Assembly (NCBI RefSeq): GCF_009765875.1
Contig: NZ_LMUP01000004.1
Location: 1,386,337-1,450,336 of the forward strand
Source of the DNA: Pedobacter sp. L105
Lineage (GTDB): Bacteria; Bacteroidota; Bacteroidia; Sphingobacteriales; Sphingobacteriaceae
Direction of reading: 5' to 3'
Length of the DNA stretch: 64,000 nucleotides
The stretch's first letter is position 1, and each line of letters opens with the position of its first letter. A model generated the notes under the pieces. The model made no database searches. It saw only the letters and a program-made list of their open reading frames with translations, and was not told the origin of the DNA. Below are positions 27,402 to 37,484 of this stretch, one piece after another. The translations under genes were made by a program, and so were the position numbers.

Positions 27402-28532
27402 ATGAAAAAAATTTTATTCTGCACGCTCTTACTTCTTTCTGCCATTCATGGATCCGGACAGATAAAATTTATTAAGCGTATGCTTGCAGCAGATTTAGAT
27501 ACCACCCGCAAGGCAAGTTTTATGGTACTGCCGGCATTAAGGTACTCGCAGGAGGTAGGACTTGAATTTGGGGTAGGTGCATTATATTCAACCTATCTGG
27601 ATAAAAATGATCCTTTAAACAGAAGTTCTAATTTTTCTACCACACTAACAGCTTCTACAAAGAACGCCTATAATGTAGGGGCCAAAGGCGATATCTGGAC
27701 AGCGCACAATGACTATCACCTAATCAGCGAACTTCGTTTCCGCAGCACGCCATTTGATTTCTATGGAATTGGAAACCAAACCCAGGAAAAAGATGATGAT
27801 AAATTGGTTCAGCATCAGATAAAGGCAAGTTTTGAAGCAGAAAAAAACATTCTCCCTTTTACCTATACCGGCCTGTCTCTGGGTTATGAACACTACAGCT
27901 TTATCGATAAGGAACCCGGTGGGATTTATGATACAGATCCCGCCATCTTGGGTAAACCCGGAGGCTCTGCAGTATATATAGGTGTATCACAAACCTTTGA
28001 TAACCGAAATTCAAATAACTATCCAACCAAAGGATTCTACGGACGTGCAACTTATCAGTATGCCCCTGATTTTTTTGGCGGAAATAATTTTACAGGAAGC
28101 CAGTTCAGGGTAGTGATCCGTAATTTCTGGCCGCTGGCTAAAAAACTGGTCCTTGGGGTAAATGGAATTTTTTATAGTGTGCAAAGTAAAGACACCCCTT
28201 TTTATTTGTTGCCTCAGCTAGGTAACGATGAGATCATGAGAGGTTATTATACCGGTCGTTACCGGGACCAAAACCTGATGGCTGCACAAACAGAATTGCG
28301 CTACCGGCTAAGTAACCGCTTCGGACTGGTGGCTTTTGCAGGAGGAGGACGTGTATTTGCCAATGGCGACTTTTCGTTTAGCCAGCTAAAACCTTCTGTT
28401 GGCGGCGGACTACGCTATTTCTATGATCCTGCTAAAGGATTAAGTGTACGGGCGGATTATGGTATTGGCGAAAAACAACCTGGTGAGGCACGACAAACAG
28501 GATTTTATTTAAGTCTTGCAGAAGCCTTCTAG
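27402..28532 (+). CDS. BamA/TamA-family outer membrane beta-barrel protein
   Basis: 376 aa. Signal peptide MKKILFCTLLLLSAIHGSGQ, then a surface-antigen (D15) barrel with alternating amphipathic strands. The segments VGVSQTFDNRNSNNYPTKGFYGRATYQY and GYYTGRYRDQNLMAAQTELRYRL match the conserved barrel core (the DNRN..YPTKG and GRYRD motifs). It ends in Phe, as barrel proteins do. There are no POTRA repeats, so it is a short form whose substrate or ligand is unknown. It overlaps the convergent methyltransferase gene by 4 bp. Confidence 0.87.
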   Translation: MKKILFCTLLLLSAIHGSGQIKFIKRMLAADLDTTRKASFMVLPALRYSQEVGLEFGVGALYSTYLDKNDPLNRSSNFSTTLTASTKNAYNVGAKGDIWTAHNDYHLISELRFRSTPFDFYGIGNQTQEKDDDKLVQHQIKASFEAEKNILPFTYTGLSLGYEHYSFIDKEPGGIYDTDPAILGKPGGSAVYIGVSQTFDNRNSNNYPTKGFYGRATYQYAPDFFGGNNFTGSQFRVVIRNFWPLAKKLVLGVNGIFYSVQSKDTPFYLLPQLGNDEIMRGYYTGRYRDQNLMAAQTELRYRLSNRFGLVAFAGGGRVFANGDFSFSQLKPSVGGGLRYFYDPAKGLSVRADYGIGEKQPGEARQTGFYLSLAEAF

Positions 28533-29311
28533 AACTTAATTTTAAAATGTTCCCTGGCCTGTCCCTTTTTGAAATAAACCAACCCTATCCAAAAGAGATC
28601 TACTGTAACAGTTACATCAGGATGATTTTTGATTTCTTCCCAGGCTTCTTTCATTCCCTCGCTCCAATAGATATCATCAAAGATCAGCAGCGAATTTTCA
28701 TGCACTTTTGGCAAACACCATTTGAAATAATTCAATGTGGCATCCTTACGGTGATTGCCATCGATATAAACAAAATCCAATTGAGGTAATTCTTCAATTA
28801 CCCTCGGCAGCAGTTCATCAAAATTACCAACCTGTAATTCTATATTTTCCAGCTCCAGGTCCTGGAAATTATGGTATGCCTTTTTAGCTGTTTCCGGACA
28901 CCCTTCAATGGTAATGATATCTGCTTCGGGACAGGCCTTAGACAGATAGGCTGTAGTAATCCCCAAACAAGTACCCAATTCCAGTAGATTGGCCGGCTGG
29001 CTATCTTTAGCAAGCCTGTAGATCAGCTGAGCTAACCGCGGGCTTTTCAAAGCATTTTTAGCAATCTCACTGATCTTTTTTGTCCGGTTTTTATTGAGGT
29101 GTGAACCCGCACCCAAGTCAGTAACTGTAATGACAGTATCGTCATTTAAAAGTTTTTTTCTTTGGTCCTCTACCGCAATGTATTCCGATTTAGGGTTAAA
29201 ATCGTAAATTACCTCATCCACCAGCTTATAAATAAAAGGCGAATGGGTACCATGCCTGCTTTTAGCCGTTAGCCGATGCTTCAGATAGTCACTGATAAAT
29301 TTTAATACCAT
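28529..29311 (-). CDS. Class I SAM-dependent methyltransferase
   Basis: 260 aa from the ATG at 29309-29311 (MVLKFISDYLKHRL); the frame is open further upstream but that part overlaps the divergent gene and looks non-coding. SAM motif I is LLELGTCLGITTAYLS, with an acidic end of strand 2 (ITIEGCPETAKKA) and DFVYIDGNHRKDATLNYF, as in O-methyltransferase-like families. N-terminal SRHGTHSPFIYKLVDEVIYD is common in Bacteroidota members. Substrate unknown. A TAnnTTTG box ends 4 nt before the start. Confidence 0.85.
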   Translation of the reverse strand: MVLKFISDYLKHRLTAKSRHGTHSPFIYKLVDEVIYDFNPKSEYIAVEDQRKKLLNDDTVITVTDLGAGSHLNKNRTKKISEIAKNALKSPRLAQLIYRLAKDSQPANLLELGTCLGITTAYLSKACPEADIITIEGCPETAKKAYHNFQDLELENIELQVGNFDELLPRVIEELPQLDFVYIDGNHRKDATLNYFKWCLPKVHENSLLIFDDIYWSEGMKEAWEEIKNHPDVTVTVDLFWIGLVYFKKGQAREHFKIKF

Positions 29312-29315
29312 AGGG

Positions 29316-29323
29316 CAAAAATA
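29316..29323 (-). promoter_or_regulatory. TATTTTTG -7 box next to the methyltransferase start
   Basis: On the minus strand TATTTTTG is followed by CCCT and then the ATG at 29311-29309. The short distance suggests a leaderless or nearly leaderless transcript. Confidence 0.4.
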
Positions 29324-29354
29324 GGCAAACACAAGATTGTAATTCGCATTTTTA

Positions 29355-30224
29355 ATGGAAAATAGTACAGAAATAAGCGCATTAGTAAAATTACTGGATG
29401 ATCCCGATCCGGAAGTTTTTCGGCACGTAGAAAAACGTTTGTTCGAACATGGCAGTTCTGTGATCCATTTCCTGGAAACGGAATGGGAAAAATCACTGGA
29501 TACGCTATTACAGGAAAGAATTGAAAACATCGTTCACCAGATCCAGTTCAATACCGTAAAAGAAGATCTTAATCTCTGGTATCAAAGCGGCGCATTTGAT
29601 CTGCTGCAGGGCGCATTGGTCCTTAATCGTTATCAGTACCCCGATCTGGATGAGCAAAAACTGATCAATCAGATCGAAGAGATCAAGAGGGAAGTCTGGG
29701 TGAGCCTGCAATATGAAATGAGTTCTGTAGAAAAGATAAAACTGATCAATCATATCTTTTATACGGTACATGGCTTTAGCGGAAATATTAAAAACCACCA
29801 TGATCCGCAAAATTCCTTTATCAACCAGGTGCTGGAAACTAAAAAAGGTAACCAGATCTCACTGGCCATTATTTATTTGACCATTGCTCAAAAACTGGAT
29901 ATTCCTGTTTATGGTGTAAACCTGCCACAGCATTTCATCCTGGGTTATATTGACGAAAGTAAAAGGGATGAACACGAATTTGGCGTACTGTTCTATATCA
30001 ATGCCTTTAATAAAGGCGCCATCTTCGGCAAGTATGATGTAGATCAGTTCTTACGCCAGCTTAACCTGCAGCCCCTGCCAGGTTTTTACGCCCCCTGCAG
30101 CAATGTAGAGATCATCCGCAGGATTATCAGAAACCTGATCTCTGCTTATGAAAATCTGGGCTCAGCCGAGAAAGTGGAAGAGTTAAAGGAATTACAGGAA
30201 ATCCTGACGAACAGCGAGATCTAA
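29355..30224 (+). CDS. SirB1-family transglutaminase-like protein
   Basis: 289 aa. The N-terminal third is helical with a HEAT-like pattern (LVKLLDDPDPEVFRHVEKRLFEHG). The central part matches the SirB1 N-terminal transglutaminase-like domain: QNSFINQVLETKKGNQISLAIIYLTIAQKLDIPVYGVNLPQHFILGY, with His in PQHF. The usual catalytic Cys of transglutaminases is not obvious (GNQISLAIIY), which is common for this group. No signal peptide. Function unknown. Convergent with, and overlapping by 4 bp, the alpha/beta hydrolase gene. Confidence 0.85.
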   Translation: MENSTEISALVKLLDDPDPEVFRHVEKRLFEHGSSVIHFLETEWEKSLDTLLQERIENIVHQIQFNTVKEDLNLWYQSGAFDLLQGALVLNRYQYPDLDEQKLINQIEEIKREVWVSLQYEMSSVEKIKLINHIFYTVHGFSGNIKNHHDPQNSFINQVLETKKGNQISLAIIYLTIAQKLDIPVYGVNLPQHFILGYIDESKRDEHEFGVLFYINAFNKGAIFGKYDVDQFLRQLNLQPLPGFYAPCSNVEIIRRIIRNLISAYENLGSAEKVEELKELQEILTNSEI

Positions 30225-31156
30225 TTCCCGCTGTTTGTGATCAGGCTATTTTCTTTCATCCAGTTCTTCAACCTTTCAAACCAGTCATCGGCAGTGGTTT
30301 TATTGTGTAAACCAAAACCATGGCCTCCGGCCTGGTATAAATGCATTTCCACAGGTACTTTATTTTGTACCAACGCTTCTTCAAACAGCAGACTGTTTTT
30401 TACAGGGACAACATTATCGTCATTCGCCTGAACAATAAACGTAATCGGCGTCTGCGCATTGACATGCCTGTCATTGGAAAAATACTCTTTCTGTTCCTGG
30501 GTTCCGTTAACACCAATCAGACTAATCGCCGACCCCATATGCGGGGAATCCAGAAAACTAATCACCGGATAGAGCAGAATTGCAAAATCGGGTCTTAAAC
30601 TGAGCTGTTCCTTATTTTCAATCTTAACATCTCCATAATGTACCGCCAGGGAAGAAGCTAAATGACCGCCAGCAGAAAAACCCATAATGCCAACTTTAGC
30701 AGGATCAACTTTCCACTCCACAGCATTCTTTCTTACCAGATAGATCGCCTGCTCAGCATCCATCAAAGGGCCGAAAGATTTATCAACCATAATGGAATCT
30801 TGTGGTAAACGGTATTTTAAGACAAAAGCAGTCACTCCCATTTCAGCAAACTTCCTGGCCACCTCATCACCTTCATGGTCTACTGCCAGATGCACATAAC
30901 CACCACCCGGACAAATGATCACCGCAGTACCATTTGCTTTAGCAGGATCGGCTTTGTAAATACTTAGCGTAGGTTTAGAAACTTTAGATAAGCCGGTAAC
31001 TTTACCATCCTTGTTTACATTCGCCAATTCCTTATAGGTAGCAGGCGTGGCTTTAGCACCTGGAATTTTCTTAGGATAAAGTTCCATCACCTGCTGGGCC
31101 TTCAATGTATGTATTGCCATAAGCATTCCTAAACTTAAACTTAAGATCTTCCTCAT
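30221..31156 (-). CDS. Exported alpha/beta hydrolase (carboxylesterase-like)
   Basis: 311 aa with a signal peptide ending near MLMAIHTLKAQQ. Hydrolase landmarks: oxyanion region CPGGGYVHLAVDHEGDEVARKF, nucleophile elbow GFSAGGHLASSL (Ser), acid ANDDNVVPVKNS (Asp) and His in QAGGHGFGLH. This set is typical of BD-FAE/acetyl-xylan-esterase-like enzymes that remove acyl groups from polysaccharides; the true substrate cannot be read from sequence. Follows prfB after a 1-bp gap, so probably in the same transcript. Confidence 0.87.
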   Translation of the reverse strand: MRKILSLSLGMLMAIHTLKAQQVMELYPKKIPGAKATPATYKELANVNKDGKVTGLSKVSKPTLSIYKADPAKANGTAVIICPGGGYVHLAVDHEGDEVARKFAEMGVTAFVLKYRLPQDSIMVDKSFGPLMDAEQAIYLVRKNAVEWKVDPAKVGIMGFSAGGHLASSLAVHYGDVKIENKEQLSLRPDFAILLYPVISFLDSPHMGSAISLIGVNGTQEQKEYFSNDRHVNAQTPITFIVQANDDNVVPVKNSLLFEEALVQNKVPVEMHLYQAGGHGFGLHNKTTADDWFERLKNWMKENSLITNSGN

Positions 31157-31157
31157 T

Positions 31158-32235
31158 TTAGAATTCCATTAAATATGCTTTTAAAAAGTCATTCAGTTCA
31201 CCATCCAGCACAGCCTGTGCATTTGAAGTTTCGTAATTCGTCCTCAAATCCTTCACCAGCTTATAAGGATGTAAAACGTAATTCCTGATCTGGGAACCCC
31301 ATTCTATTTTCATTTTTGAACCTTCAACTGCAGCAGAGGCTTCCATCCTTTTGCGCATTTCAGCTTCATATAACTGCGACTTCAATAACCGTATCGCATT
31401 CTCTTTGTTTTGCAGCTGAGACCTGGATTCCTGGTTTTTAATCACAATACCCGAAGGTTTGTGGTATAACCTCACCGCAGTTTCCACTTTATTCACATTT
31501 TGTCCGCCGGCACCACCAGAACGGAAAGTTTCAAATTCTATATCCGCATCTTTTACTTCAATTTCTATTGTATCATCCACCAGTGGATAAACATAGACCG
31601 AAGCAAATGAAGTGTGTCTGCGTGCAGCAGAATCAAACGGAGAAATACGGACTAAACGGTGTACACCATTTTCGCCTTTCAGGTAACCATAAGAAAACTC
31701 ACCGGCAAACTGCAGGGTTACGGATTTTACTCCCGTTACCTCACCTGATTGAAAATCCTGCTCTGTAACCTTATAACCATTCTTTTCTCCCCACATGATA
31801 TACATGCGCATCAGCATAGCTGCCCAGTCACAGCTTTCCGTTCCACCAGCTCCGGCAGTGATTTGCATCACCGCAGCCAGCTGATCTTCCTTGCTGCTCA
31901 GCATGTTCTTCAGTTCCAGGTCTTCCACCAGTTGCAGGCATTTTTCATACTGCTCCTCCATTTCTTCCTTGGTGGCATCACCAGATTGGAGGAAGTCAAA
32001 TAAAACCTGTGTATCTTCAAATTCAGCGTTTACTTTCTGCCAGGCATCTGTCCATACCTTTTTAGAATTCATTTCTGCTAAATGCTTTTCGGCCTTTTTG
32101 GGATCATCCCAAAAATCCGGTTGTAAGGTAAGCTCCTGTTCTATATAAATAGCTTCGAGTCGGGTTTCGACGTCAAAGATGCCTCCTCAGCGACGCTACT
32201 CTGTCCCTTAAATCCTGAATTTGTTCTTTTGTCAT
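31158..32235 (-). CDS. prfB: Peptide chain release factor 2, made by programmed +1 frameshift
   Basis: Recognises UGA and UAA stop codons. A short frame starts at the ATG at 32233-32235 ([20 protein letters not shown]) and meets an in-frame TGA at 32173-32175 after 20 codons. Shifting by +1 at CTT-T-GAC joins it to the main frame ([15 protein letters not shown]...), which runs to 31158, giving about 358 aa. The main part has the GGQ motif ([14 protein letters not shown]) and the PCRF domain. The long open frame alone would start at Met 32072 and lack the N-terminal helix. The TGA acts as the sensor of RF2 level, so the gene is autoregulated. Confidence 0.95.
32171..32187 (-). promoter_or_regulatory. 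prfB +1 recoding site
   Basis: Minus strand AGGAGG CAT CTT TGA C: an internal Shine-Dalgarno-like AGGAGG (32182-32187), 3 nt spacer, slippery CTT and the TGA stop. It is nearly the same as the E. coli site AGGGGG TAT CTT TGA C. Confidence 0.93.
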
Positions 32236-32262
32236 ACCCGCAAATATATAATATAAAACAAA

Positions 32263-33567
32263 TTATTTCTTCATCCCCATGTAATCAAGGGTAAGATTAG
32301 CCAACGTCTTAACTCCCAGAACAAAGCTGTTTTCATCGATATAAAAATCAGGGGTATGATGAGAAGGGGCCTTTAGCGGATCCTGGCCTTTTGGCATTCC
32401 GCCAAGAAAAACGAATAAGCCGGAAACCTTTTCCTGATAAAAAGAAAAATCCTCTGCACCGGTAACGGGAGGTTTCAACCTCACATGATCAGCGCCTGCG
32501 GTAGCCTTCAAACTTGGCAGCATCTTTTCCATTAAAGCAGGATCGTTATATGTTACCGGGTAATGTGTACTGTAAGGGATCTTTACTTCCGCAGTTCCCC
32601 CTCCTGCCTCGGCAATTTTAGTGGCAATAGTCGTTAATCTTTCCTTAAACATCGCCTCATCTTCTTTGCTGAAATTACGGATCGTACCCGTCAGCTCTAC
32701 TTTCTCCGGGATGATATTTGATCTTACCCCGCCATTGATAGAACCCACAGTTACCACGCCTGGATTTTCTGTTACGTTTAGATTTCTGCTCACAATAGTC
32801 TGCAGGTTATTTACAATTTGTGCAGAAATCACTACAGGATCTATGCTGCTCCAGGGATAAGCCCCATGTGCAGACCGTCCTTTCACGGTGATCTTAAAAT
32901 CATTTACCGCTGCCATCGTTCCTCCCGGGCGATAGGTAATATCGCCTACGGGTGTCTGCGAATTGATATGCAATCCAAAAATCACCTCTACTTTAGGGTT
33001 TTCCATTACGCCCTCCTTCACCATCTGCTCTGCACCACCCTGCTCACCCGCAGGCACACCTTCTTCTGCAGGCTGAAAAATAAATTTAACAGTTCCTGGG
33101 ATATCCTTTTTCATGGAGGCCAGCACTTCCGCCACGCCCATCAGCATAGCTACATGAGAATCATGTCCGCAGGCATGCATTACGCCCACTTCCTGACCAT
33201 TATATATCGTTTTTACCTTGGAAGCAAAAGGAAGGTCTATCCGCTCTGTTACAGGCAGCGCATCCATATCTGCTCTCAGTGCGACTACGGGCCCCGGTTT
33301 ACCGCCAACTAAAATACCAACAACACCTGTTTTGGCTACACCTGTAGTCACTTTTATACCCAGGGATTCCAAATGTTTGGCAATGATACCGGCCGTTCGG
33401 ACCTCATTATTTCCCAGTTCCGGGTGTTCATGAAAATCGCGTCGCCAGGCAATTACCTGCTGTTCTATAGCAGCAGCTTTCTTAGAAACCTCGGTTCTTA
33501 GTTCATTTTTCTGGGCAAATGCACTGGAACCACCCAGTATCAACAGGATAAAGTAAAATCTTTTCAT
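32263..33567 (-). CDS. Exported M20-family amidohydrolase
   Basis: 434 aa with a signal peptide (MKRFYFILLILGGSSAFAQ). M20D peptidase/IAA-amino acid hydrolase group: WRRDFHEHPELGNNE, metal ligands HACGHDSHVAM and the EEGVPAGEQGG pair, lid/dimer domain about residues 210-325, and a last ligand in the HHTPDFYIDE segment. It removes acyl groups from N-acyl amino acids or peptides in the periplasm. A second, cytosolic homologue lies at 42784-43971. Confidence 0.92.
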   Translation of the reverse strand: MKRFYFILLILGGSSAFAQKNELRTEVSKKAAAIEQQVIAWRRDFHEHPELGNNEVRTAGIIAKHLESLGIKVTTGVAKTGVVGILVGGKPGPVVALRADMDALPVTERIDLPFASKVKTIYNGQEVGVMHACGHDSHVAMLMGVAEVLASMKKDIPGTVKFIFQPAEEGVPAGEQGGAEQMVKEGVMENPKVEVIFGLHINSQTPVGDITYRPGGTMAAVNDFKITVKGRSAHGAYPWSSIDPVVISAQIVNNLQTIVSRNLNVTENPGVVTVGSINGGVRSNIIPEKVELTGTIRNFSKEDEAMFKERLTTIATKIAEAGGGTAEVKIPYSTHYPVTYNDPALMEKMLPSLKATAGADHVRLKPPVTGAEDFSFYQEKVSGLFVFLGGMPKGQDPLKAPSHHTPDFYIDENSFVLGVKTLANLTLDYMGMKK

Positions 33568-33674
33568 ATGAGCGTCAATTTAATACTTAAATATAAGCGA
33601 ATCTGCCGACATTTAATTGTCGGCAGAAATATTGTTAGAAACGTCACTAAAAGAAATAAACCCAGTACATTTAA

Positions 33675-35336
<1,662 letters not shown>

Positions 35337-35388
35337 GATCTCCAGACCAGCGTTTACATCAATAAATATTCTATTTTATTGATGATGA

Positions 35389-35438
35389 AGCCATCATAAG
35401 CTTGCTATTTGCAAACGGTAAGCTTATGATGGCTCTTT
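35389..35438 (+). terminator. Intrinsic terminator after pgi
   Basis: Perfect 15-bp stem AGCCATCATAAGCTT (35389-35403) with 35420-35434, 16-nt loop, then CTTTT. Confidence 0.82.
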
Positions 35439-35500
35439 TGTGATTAAACTATTGTACCTTAAACTTACCTAAGTCAAACACACATATAAATAACACACAA

Positions 35501-36037
35501 ATGAAAACGCTTAAAAATTGTTTATGGCTTGCCCTGCTATTTTCTGCGGTGAGTGTAAACGCACAAACAGACAAAGCTACTACGGCCAGAATTGTTGCTG
35601 CACAACATTATGTTTTTATAGCTACCACAGCTAATCCTCTAAATGCGTCAGATATCAATAAGATTATGAGCAGGATGCCTGGTTATACCGGAGGTGGGAA
35701 TATTAACCTGAATAACTTAAATTACGATCTTACCGTTACTCCTGATAGCCTGGTCTCCTACCTTCCTTATTATGGCAGGTCTTACGCGCCACGGATAGGA
35801 GGGCTGCCTGATGATACAGGTATAAAATTCAAATCGAAAAAATTCGTCTACAAAAGTGTGCCCCGTAAAAAAGGCGGCTGGAATATCAGCATGATCCCAA
35901 AAGATACAAAAGATAGTTACAGCATGAACCTTTTGATTACAGACACCGGTTATGCCACGCTTACGGTAAACAGCAATAACCAGCAGTCTATCAGTTTCGA
36001 CGGATACCTTTCGGAACCCGTCAAGCCGAAGAAATAA
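35501..36037 (+). CDS. DUF4251 secreted protein
   Basis: 178 aa with a signal peptide (MKTLKNCLWLALLFSAVSVNAQ). The body matches the Bacteroidota family DUF4251: IVAAQHYVFIATTANPL, NLNNLNYDLTVTPDSLVSYLPYYGRSY and a C-terminal SISFDGYL. Predicted beta-rich periplasmic protein, function unknown. Its stop codon directly abuts that of the convergent glutamine cyclotransferase gene. Confidence 0.85.
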   Translation: MKTLKNCLWLALLFSAVSVNAQTDKATTARIVAAQHYVFIATTANPLNASDINKIMSRMPGYTGGGNINLNNLNYDLTVTPDSLVSYLPYYGRSYAPRIGGLPDDTGIKFKSKKFVYKSVPRKKGGWNISMIPKDTKDSYSMNLLITDTGYATLTVNSNNQQSISFDGYLSEPVKPKK

Positions 36038-37141
36038 TTACTTGGTCACAGCTGGAACTGGTACTAAATCAACCTGAAACAGTTTATCCCATTTTTTTCC
36101 GGTAATAAAAAGGCGCTTACCTGCCGCATCCCAGGCAATACCGTTCAGCACGTCTGTATTGTCAAATTTATCTTTTGCCGGCAGAATGCCTGCAAAGTTA
36201 AGATAGCGTTCTACACCGCCTGTTTTAGGGTCAATTACGGCAATCTTATCCGTCTGATAGATATTGGCAAAGATTTTACCGTCTATGTATTCCAGTTCAT
36301 TCAACTGATCTACTTGTCCATTGTTATCATAAACATCAACAGAACCCTCTTCTTTACCTGTAGACGCGTTTAAAAACCAGATTCGGTTAGTACCGTCCGA
36401 CTTATACAAGAGCTGTCCGTCATGAGTAAGTCCCCATCCTTCCCTGCTGCCCTGATAAGGAAAAGTACCCAGCTGTTTTAATGTTTTCGCATCGTAAATA
36501 AAACCAAGATCCTCTTTCCAGGTTAACATCATAATCTTATCACCAACCAGTGATGAACCTTCTGCAAAATATTTTTTATCAATATCGATCCGCTGTAATG
36601 CCTTACCAGATTCCAGTGCCACCCATCGTAAGGTAGAAGTACCATATTCACCTGTACTTTCCAGAAATTTACCATTATGAAATTCCAGTCCTTGTGTATA
36701 GGAACTCGTATCATGAGGAAACACTTTAATCACCTTGTAGCTAAACTCAGCGGGCTTAACAGCAGATTTCAGAACAATATTGGTAGTCACTGTATCTTTC
36801 TTTGTCCCGTTATCTACAATAGCCATGATCAGTTTATAACCCAGCGGCAGGCCAGCTGTTTTAATAGGAAATACATCGTTATTATTTTTTGATCCGACTA
36901 TTTTTCCATCCAGCAGATAACTTACAGAACTCACCTTCGCATTTGCCGGCAGGTCCAGCTGCACCTTAACTTCGTCACCCAGTCCGTAGGTTTGTCCCTG
37001 TTCAGGAAGTTTAAAACCAATGATATCAGCCTTCGTATGCTGATCCTTACAGGACAGGACAACTGACGTGCTAAAAAGCAGGCCGATCAGAACAATAGCT
37101 TTAGATAATTTAACCGGTGTATTAGCTTGGCCAGAATGCAT
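36038..37141 (-). CDS. Glutaminyl-peptide cyclotransferase, lipoprotein
   Basis: 367 aa from the ATG at 37139-37141 (MHSGQANTPVKLSKAIVLIG), which gives a signal ending LLFSTSVVLSC with a lipoprotein Cys. An N-terminal Ig-like part (about residues 40-125) precedes the five-bladed propeller of the bacterial/plant-type glutamine cyclotransferase: SYTQGLEFHNGKFLESTGEYG, EGWGLTHDGQLLYKSDGTN, QLNELEYIDGKIFANIYQTD, LNGIAWDAAGKRLFITGKKW. Forms N-terminal pyroglutamate on exported proteins. Its start overlaps the end of the yraN gene by 20 bp. Confidence 0.9.
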   Translation of the reverse strand: MHSGQANTPVKLSKAIVLIGLLFSTSVVLSCKDQHTKADIIGFKLPEQGQTYGLGDEVKVQLDLPANAKVSSVSYLLDGKIVGSKNNNDVFPIKTAGLPLGYKLIMAIVDNGTKKDTVTTNIVLKSAVKPAEFSYKVIKVFPHDTSSYTQGLEFHNGKFLESTGEYGTSTLRWVALESGKALQRIDIDKKYFAEGSSLVGDKIMMLTWKEDLGFIYDAKTLKQLGTFPYQGSREGWGLTHDGQLLYKSDGTNRIWFLNASTGKEEGSVDVYDNNGQVDQLNELEYIDGKIFANIYQTDKIAVIDPKTGGVERYLNFAGILPAKDKFDNTDVLNGIAWDAAGKRLFITGKKWDKLFQVDLVPVPAVTK

Positions 37142-37484
37142 CTTCAATATGATTAATTTTATAAAATTCCTTATTTTCAAAAACAATTGCAACAATATCA
37201 AAGCGAATCTCGCCCAGATGTTTCTTTTTTTCAATATAAACAGAAGAAGCAAATTCCATCTGTTTTTCCTTTTTCCAGTTCACAAAATCTTCCGGTTCCC
37301 CATGTTCAACAGACCGCCTGGTTTTTACTTCTATAAAAATTAGCTTGCCTTCAAACAAAGCGATCAGGTCTATTTCAGCCCTTCCATATACCCAGTTCAT
37401 TTCCATGATAAGATAACCGTGTTCTTCCAGGTAACGCTTGGCCAGCAGCTCTCCGTATTTACCCAGTTCATTGTGTGCCGCCAT
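37122..37484 (-). CDS. yraN: YraN/UPF0102-family endonuclease-like protein
   Basis: 120 aa. The restriction-endonuclease-like core is visible: GKYGELLAKRYLEEHGY, RAEIDLIALFEGKLIFIEVKTRR with the D and E-x-K residues of the PD-(D/E)xK nuclease fold. Exact role is unsettled; the family is often near DNA-metabolism genes, and here its start overlaps the dnaG stop by 1 bp. Confidence 0.92.
   Translation of the reverse strand: MAAHNELGKYGELLAKRYLEEHGYLIMEMNWVYGRAEIDLIALFEGKLIFIEVKTRRSVEHGEPEDFVNWKKEKQMEFASSVYIEKKKHLGEIRFDIVAIVFENKEFYKINHIEDAFWPS

Noticed and set aside
29312..29530. 73-residue extension of the methyltransferase at its N-terminus
   Set aside because: It overlaps the divergent SirB1-like gene, is low-complexity, and the domain starts normally at MVLKFISDYL.
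37142..37252. 37-residue extension of the glutamine cyclotransferase
   Set aside because: It overlaps yraN and would place the lipoprotein signal internally; the Met at 37141 gives a proper signal.
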